Source: Chloroflexota bacterium
GTDB lineage: Bacteria > Chloroflexota > Anaerolineae > Promineifilales > Promineifilaceae
Assembly (NCBI GenBank): GCA_030599405.1
Contig: JAUVOB010000047.1
Location: 1 to 8,025 of the forward strand
Direction: 5' to 3'
Length of the DNA: 8,025 nucleotides
Shown here: in pieces, positions 6,806-8,025 of the stretch
Layout of the letters: each line of letters opens with the position of its first letter
Numbering within the stretch: position 1 is the first letter of the stretch
Program-made: the position numbers and the translations under genes
The notes under the pieces: model-generated
The model's database searches: none
Seen by the model: the letters and a program-made list of their open reading frames with translations, nothing else
Told to the model about the DNA's origin: nothing

Positions 6806-7831
6806 ATGTTTGATGCTCTAAAAGATCTCTCTACGGAGATGATTCCAGCCGTTGAAGCGGAAATGCGCGATGTTCTCAAACTTAAGGAAAAGAGCGATGA
6901 CCAATTCTACGGCATGATGCACTATCACATGGGATGGGTCGATGAAGATCTCCTGCCCCTCGAAATAAACGGTGGAAAGCGAATTCGCCCTTTCCTATGC
7001 CTGTTAGCTTGCGCGGCGGCCGGTGGCGATTGGATACAGGCCATTCCGGCTGCTGCATCGATTGAAATCATTCATAACTTTAGTCTCGTCCACGACGACA
7101 TCCAGGACGCGAGCCCAACGCGTCGAGGTCGGGTTACGGTCTGGAAACTCTGGGGCGCCAATCAGGCTATTAACGCCGGTGATGCTATGTTTGCCCTGGC
7201 CCATACAGCGATGGAACGCTTGAGCACCAGGGGGGTCATGGATTCGATAACCATACTGGCTTTACGCATGCTTGACGATGCGTGCTTAGCGCTGACAATG
7301 GGTCAATACTCCGATATGCAATTTGAAGTGCGGGATGACGTTTCCGTCGATGATTACCTTTCGATGATAGGCGGTAAGACCGCTGCCCTTTTGTCGCTGT
7401 CGACAGAGTTAGGAGCGGTGGTTAGCGGCAGCGAACCAGAAATCAGTGACCATTATGCGGCATTCGGAAGAGATCTTGGCTTGGCCTTTCAAATCCGTGA
7501 TGATATCTTGGGCATATGGGGTGACGAGACGATCATCGGCAAATCGGCCGCCACTGATATTGAGACGCGGAAGAAGAGTTTGCCAGTCCTCTATGGACTA
7601 TCGAAAGATGAAGAGCTTCGACGTTTATACCGGGAACCGGAGACGAACGACGAGTTTGTTGATCGTGTCGTCGAGCATCTTGACAGCACAGGCTCCCGAG
7701 AATTCGCTGAGAATTATGAGAAAAAATACGCCGACAGCGCCTTAGCCCATCTTGAAGCTGTTAGCCCGCATGGTGATGCGGGTGTAGCATTACTTCAAAT
7801 GACCGGCAGACTACTCAACCGCAAGTTTTAG
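6806..7831 (+). CDS. trans-Polyprenyl diphosphate synthase (probable GGPP synthase type)
   Basis: A 341-residue all-helical class I prenyltransferase, expected to condense IPP with allylic diphosphates. Motifs, numbered from the chosen start: GGKRIRP (56-62) for IPP binding; the first aspartate-rich motif DDIQD (97-101) followed by RRGR; GQYSDMQFE (166-174); GGKTAAL (189-195); and the second motif, here DDILG (232-236) in QIRDDILGIWGD, then GK and KK (256-257). The usual fifth residue Asp of the second motif is Gly, a variant also seen in actinobacterial-type enzymes. Phe92, five residues before the first motif, is the position where an aromatic residue limits products to about C20 in archaeal GGPP synthases, which suggests GGPP; this is inference. 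I chose ATG 6806 because TTTGGAG stands 6 nt upstream. An in-frame GTG at 6782 would add 8 residues but has no ribosome site. It follows fni by 72 nt. Confidence 0.93.
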   Translation: MFDALKDLSTEMIPAVEAEMRDVLKLKEKSDDQFYGMMHYHMGWVDEDLLPLEINGGKRIRPFLCLLACAAAGGDWIQAIPAAASIEIIHNFSLVHDDIQDASPTRRGRVTVWKLWGANQAINAGDAMFALAHTAMERLSTRGVMDSITILALRMLDDACLALTMGQYSDMQFEVRDDVSVDDYLSMIGGKTAALLSLSTELGAVVSGSEPEISDHYAAFGRDLGLAFQIRDDILGIWGDETIIGKSAATDIETRKKSLPVLYGLSKDEELRRLYREPETNDEFVDRVVEHLDSTGSREFAENYEKKYADSALAHLEAVSPHGDAGVALLQMTGRLLNRKF

Positions 7832-7869
7832 AGCAATCCTCTGGACATCCAGTCTGCACATCAGTGAAT

Positions 7870-7903
7870 AAAAAAAGAGGCGCCCTCTCAGAGGACGCCT
7901 CTT
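7870..7903 (-). terminator. Rho-independent terminator for the minus-strand gene at the right edge
   Basis: AAGAGGCG (7875-7882) pairs with CGCCTCTT (7896-7903). Inside it CCTC (7884-7887) pairs with GAGG (7891-7894) across a TCA loop, with one C/A mismatch between the two helices. On the minus strand the stem runs into seven T residues (7876-7870, the first two within the stem), which is the classical form. On the plus strand only CTTCTC follows (from 7901), so it may stop read-through from the prenyl synthase gene only weakly. It lies 23 nt after the stop of the right-edge gene and 43 nt after the prenyl synthase stop. Confidence 0.85.
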
Positions 7904-7926
7904 CTCAAATCACAACGAAGTGTGAA

Positions 7927-8025
7927 TCAGTCGGCAGCTTCGGCAATGGCTGCCCTTGCCGCTTCTTCTGCCGCCTGGGTGGCTATTCGTTCCAAAACTT
8001 CTTCGTCGGTATTATCGTCGATCAA
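7927..8025 (-). CDS. C-terminal fragment of an unidentified protein with an Ala/Glu-rich tail
   Basis: The frame is open from the right edge to a TGA at 7929-7927, giving 32 visible residues. It reads IDDNTDEEVLERIATQ, then a run rich in Ala and Glu that ends in EAAD. Such acidic helical tails occur on several abundant proteins, including some ribosomal proteins and translation factors, but nothing here identifies one. A strong terminator 23 nt downstream and the regular codon pattern support it as a real gene end, convergent with the isoprenoid genes. Function is not assigned. Confidence 0.6.
   Translation of the reverse strand: MIDDNTDEEVLERIATQAAEEAARAAIAEAAD

Noticed and set aside
1..8025. 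CRISPR arrays, tRNA or rRNA genes, insertion sequences, phage or defence genes
   Set aside because: I found no regularly spaced repeats, tRNA-like cloverleaf, transposase motif or terminal repeats, and nearly all the sequence is accounted for by ordinary genes.

Overview
The window looks like part of a bacterial chromosome of about 50% G+C with tightly packed genes. Overlapping stop/start codons, Shine-Dalgarno sites, sigma70-type promoters, a type 2 (FMN-dependent) isopentenyl-diphosphate isomerase and a Mg-chelatase-type ATPase would fit Chloroflexota or a similar lineage. That placement is inference only, because the window contains no rRNA or other marker gene.

Layout. (1) Positions 1-1152, minus strand, read right to left: a well-formed promoter (1124-1152), a small beta-flower-type hypothetical protein (727-1077), a hotdog acyl-CoA thioesterase (183-659), and the N-terminus of a ChlI/BchI-family AAA+ ATPase that runs off the left edge and overlaps the thioesterase by ATGA. 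(2) Positions 1163-5382, minus strand: a surface-glycan cluster read in the order UDP-glucuronate decarboxylase (UDP-xylose synthase type), O-antigen ligase/polymerase-like membrane protein, GtrA-family membrane protein, GT4 glycosyltransferase. The first three overlap by 4 and 8 nt; the fourth follows after a 77-nt gap. (3) Positions 5383-5638: a 256-bp divergent intergenic region. It carries a good plus-strand promoter (TTGTCA-18-TATACT) and a leader of about 155 nt that can fold two mutually exclusive ways next to the Shine-Dalgarno site. (4) Positions 5639-7831, plus strand: type 2 IPP isomerase (fni), then a trans-polyprenyl diphosphate synthase, probably making GGPP or a longer product. 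(5) Positions 7870-8025: a strong hairpin terminator oriented for the minus strand, followed by the last 32 codons of an unidentified minus-strand gene with an Ala/Glu-rich tail.

How the genes fit together: the isomerase balances IPP and DMAPP, and the prenyl synthase condenses them into prenyl diphosphates used for lipid carriers, quinones or carotenoids. The divergent cluster supplies a nucleotide sugar (UDP-xylose), a glycosyltransferase, a membrane protein of the family that moves polyprenyl-phosphate-linked sugars, and a polymerase/ligase. A shared theme of lipid-carrier-dependent glycan assembly is plausible but not proven. I see no clearly novel multi-gene system. The items most worth a second look are the leader of the isomerase gene and the beta-flower gene with its own promoter.
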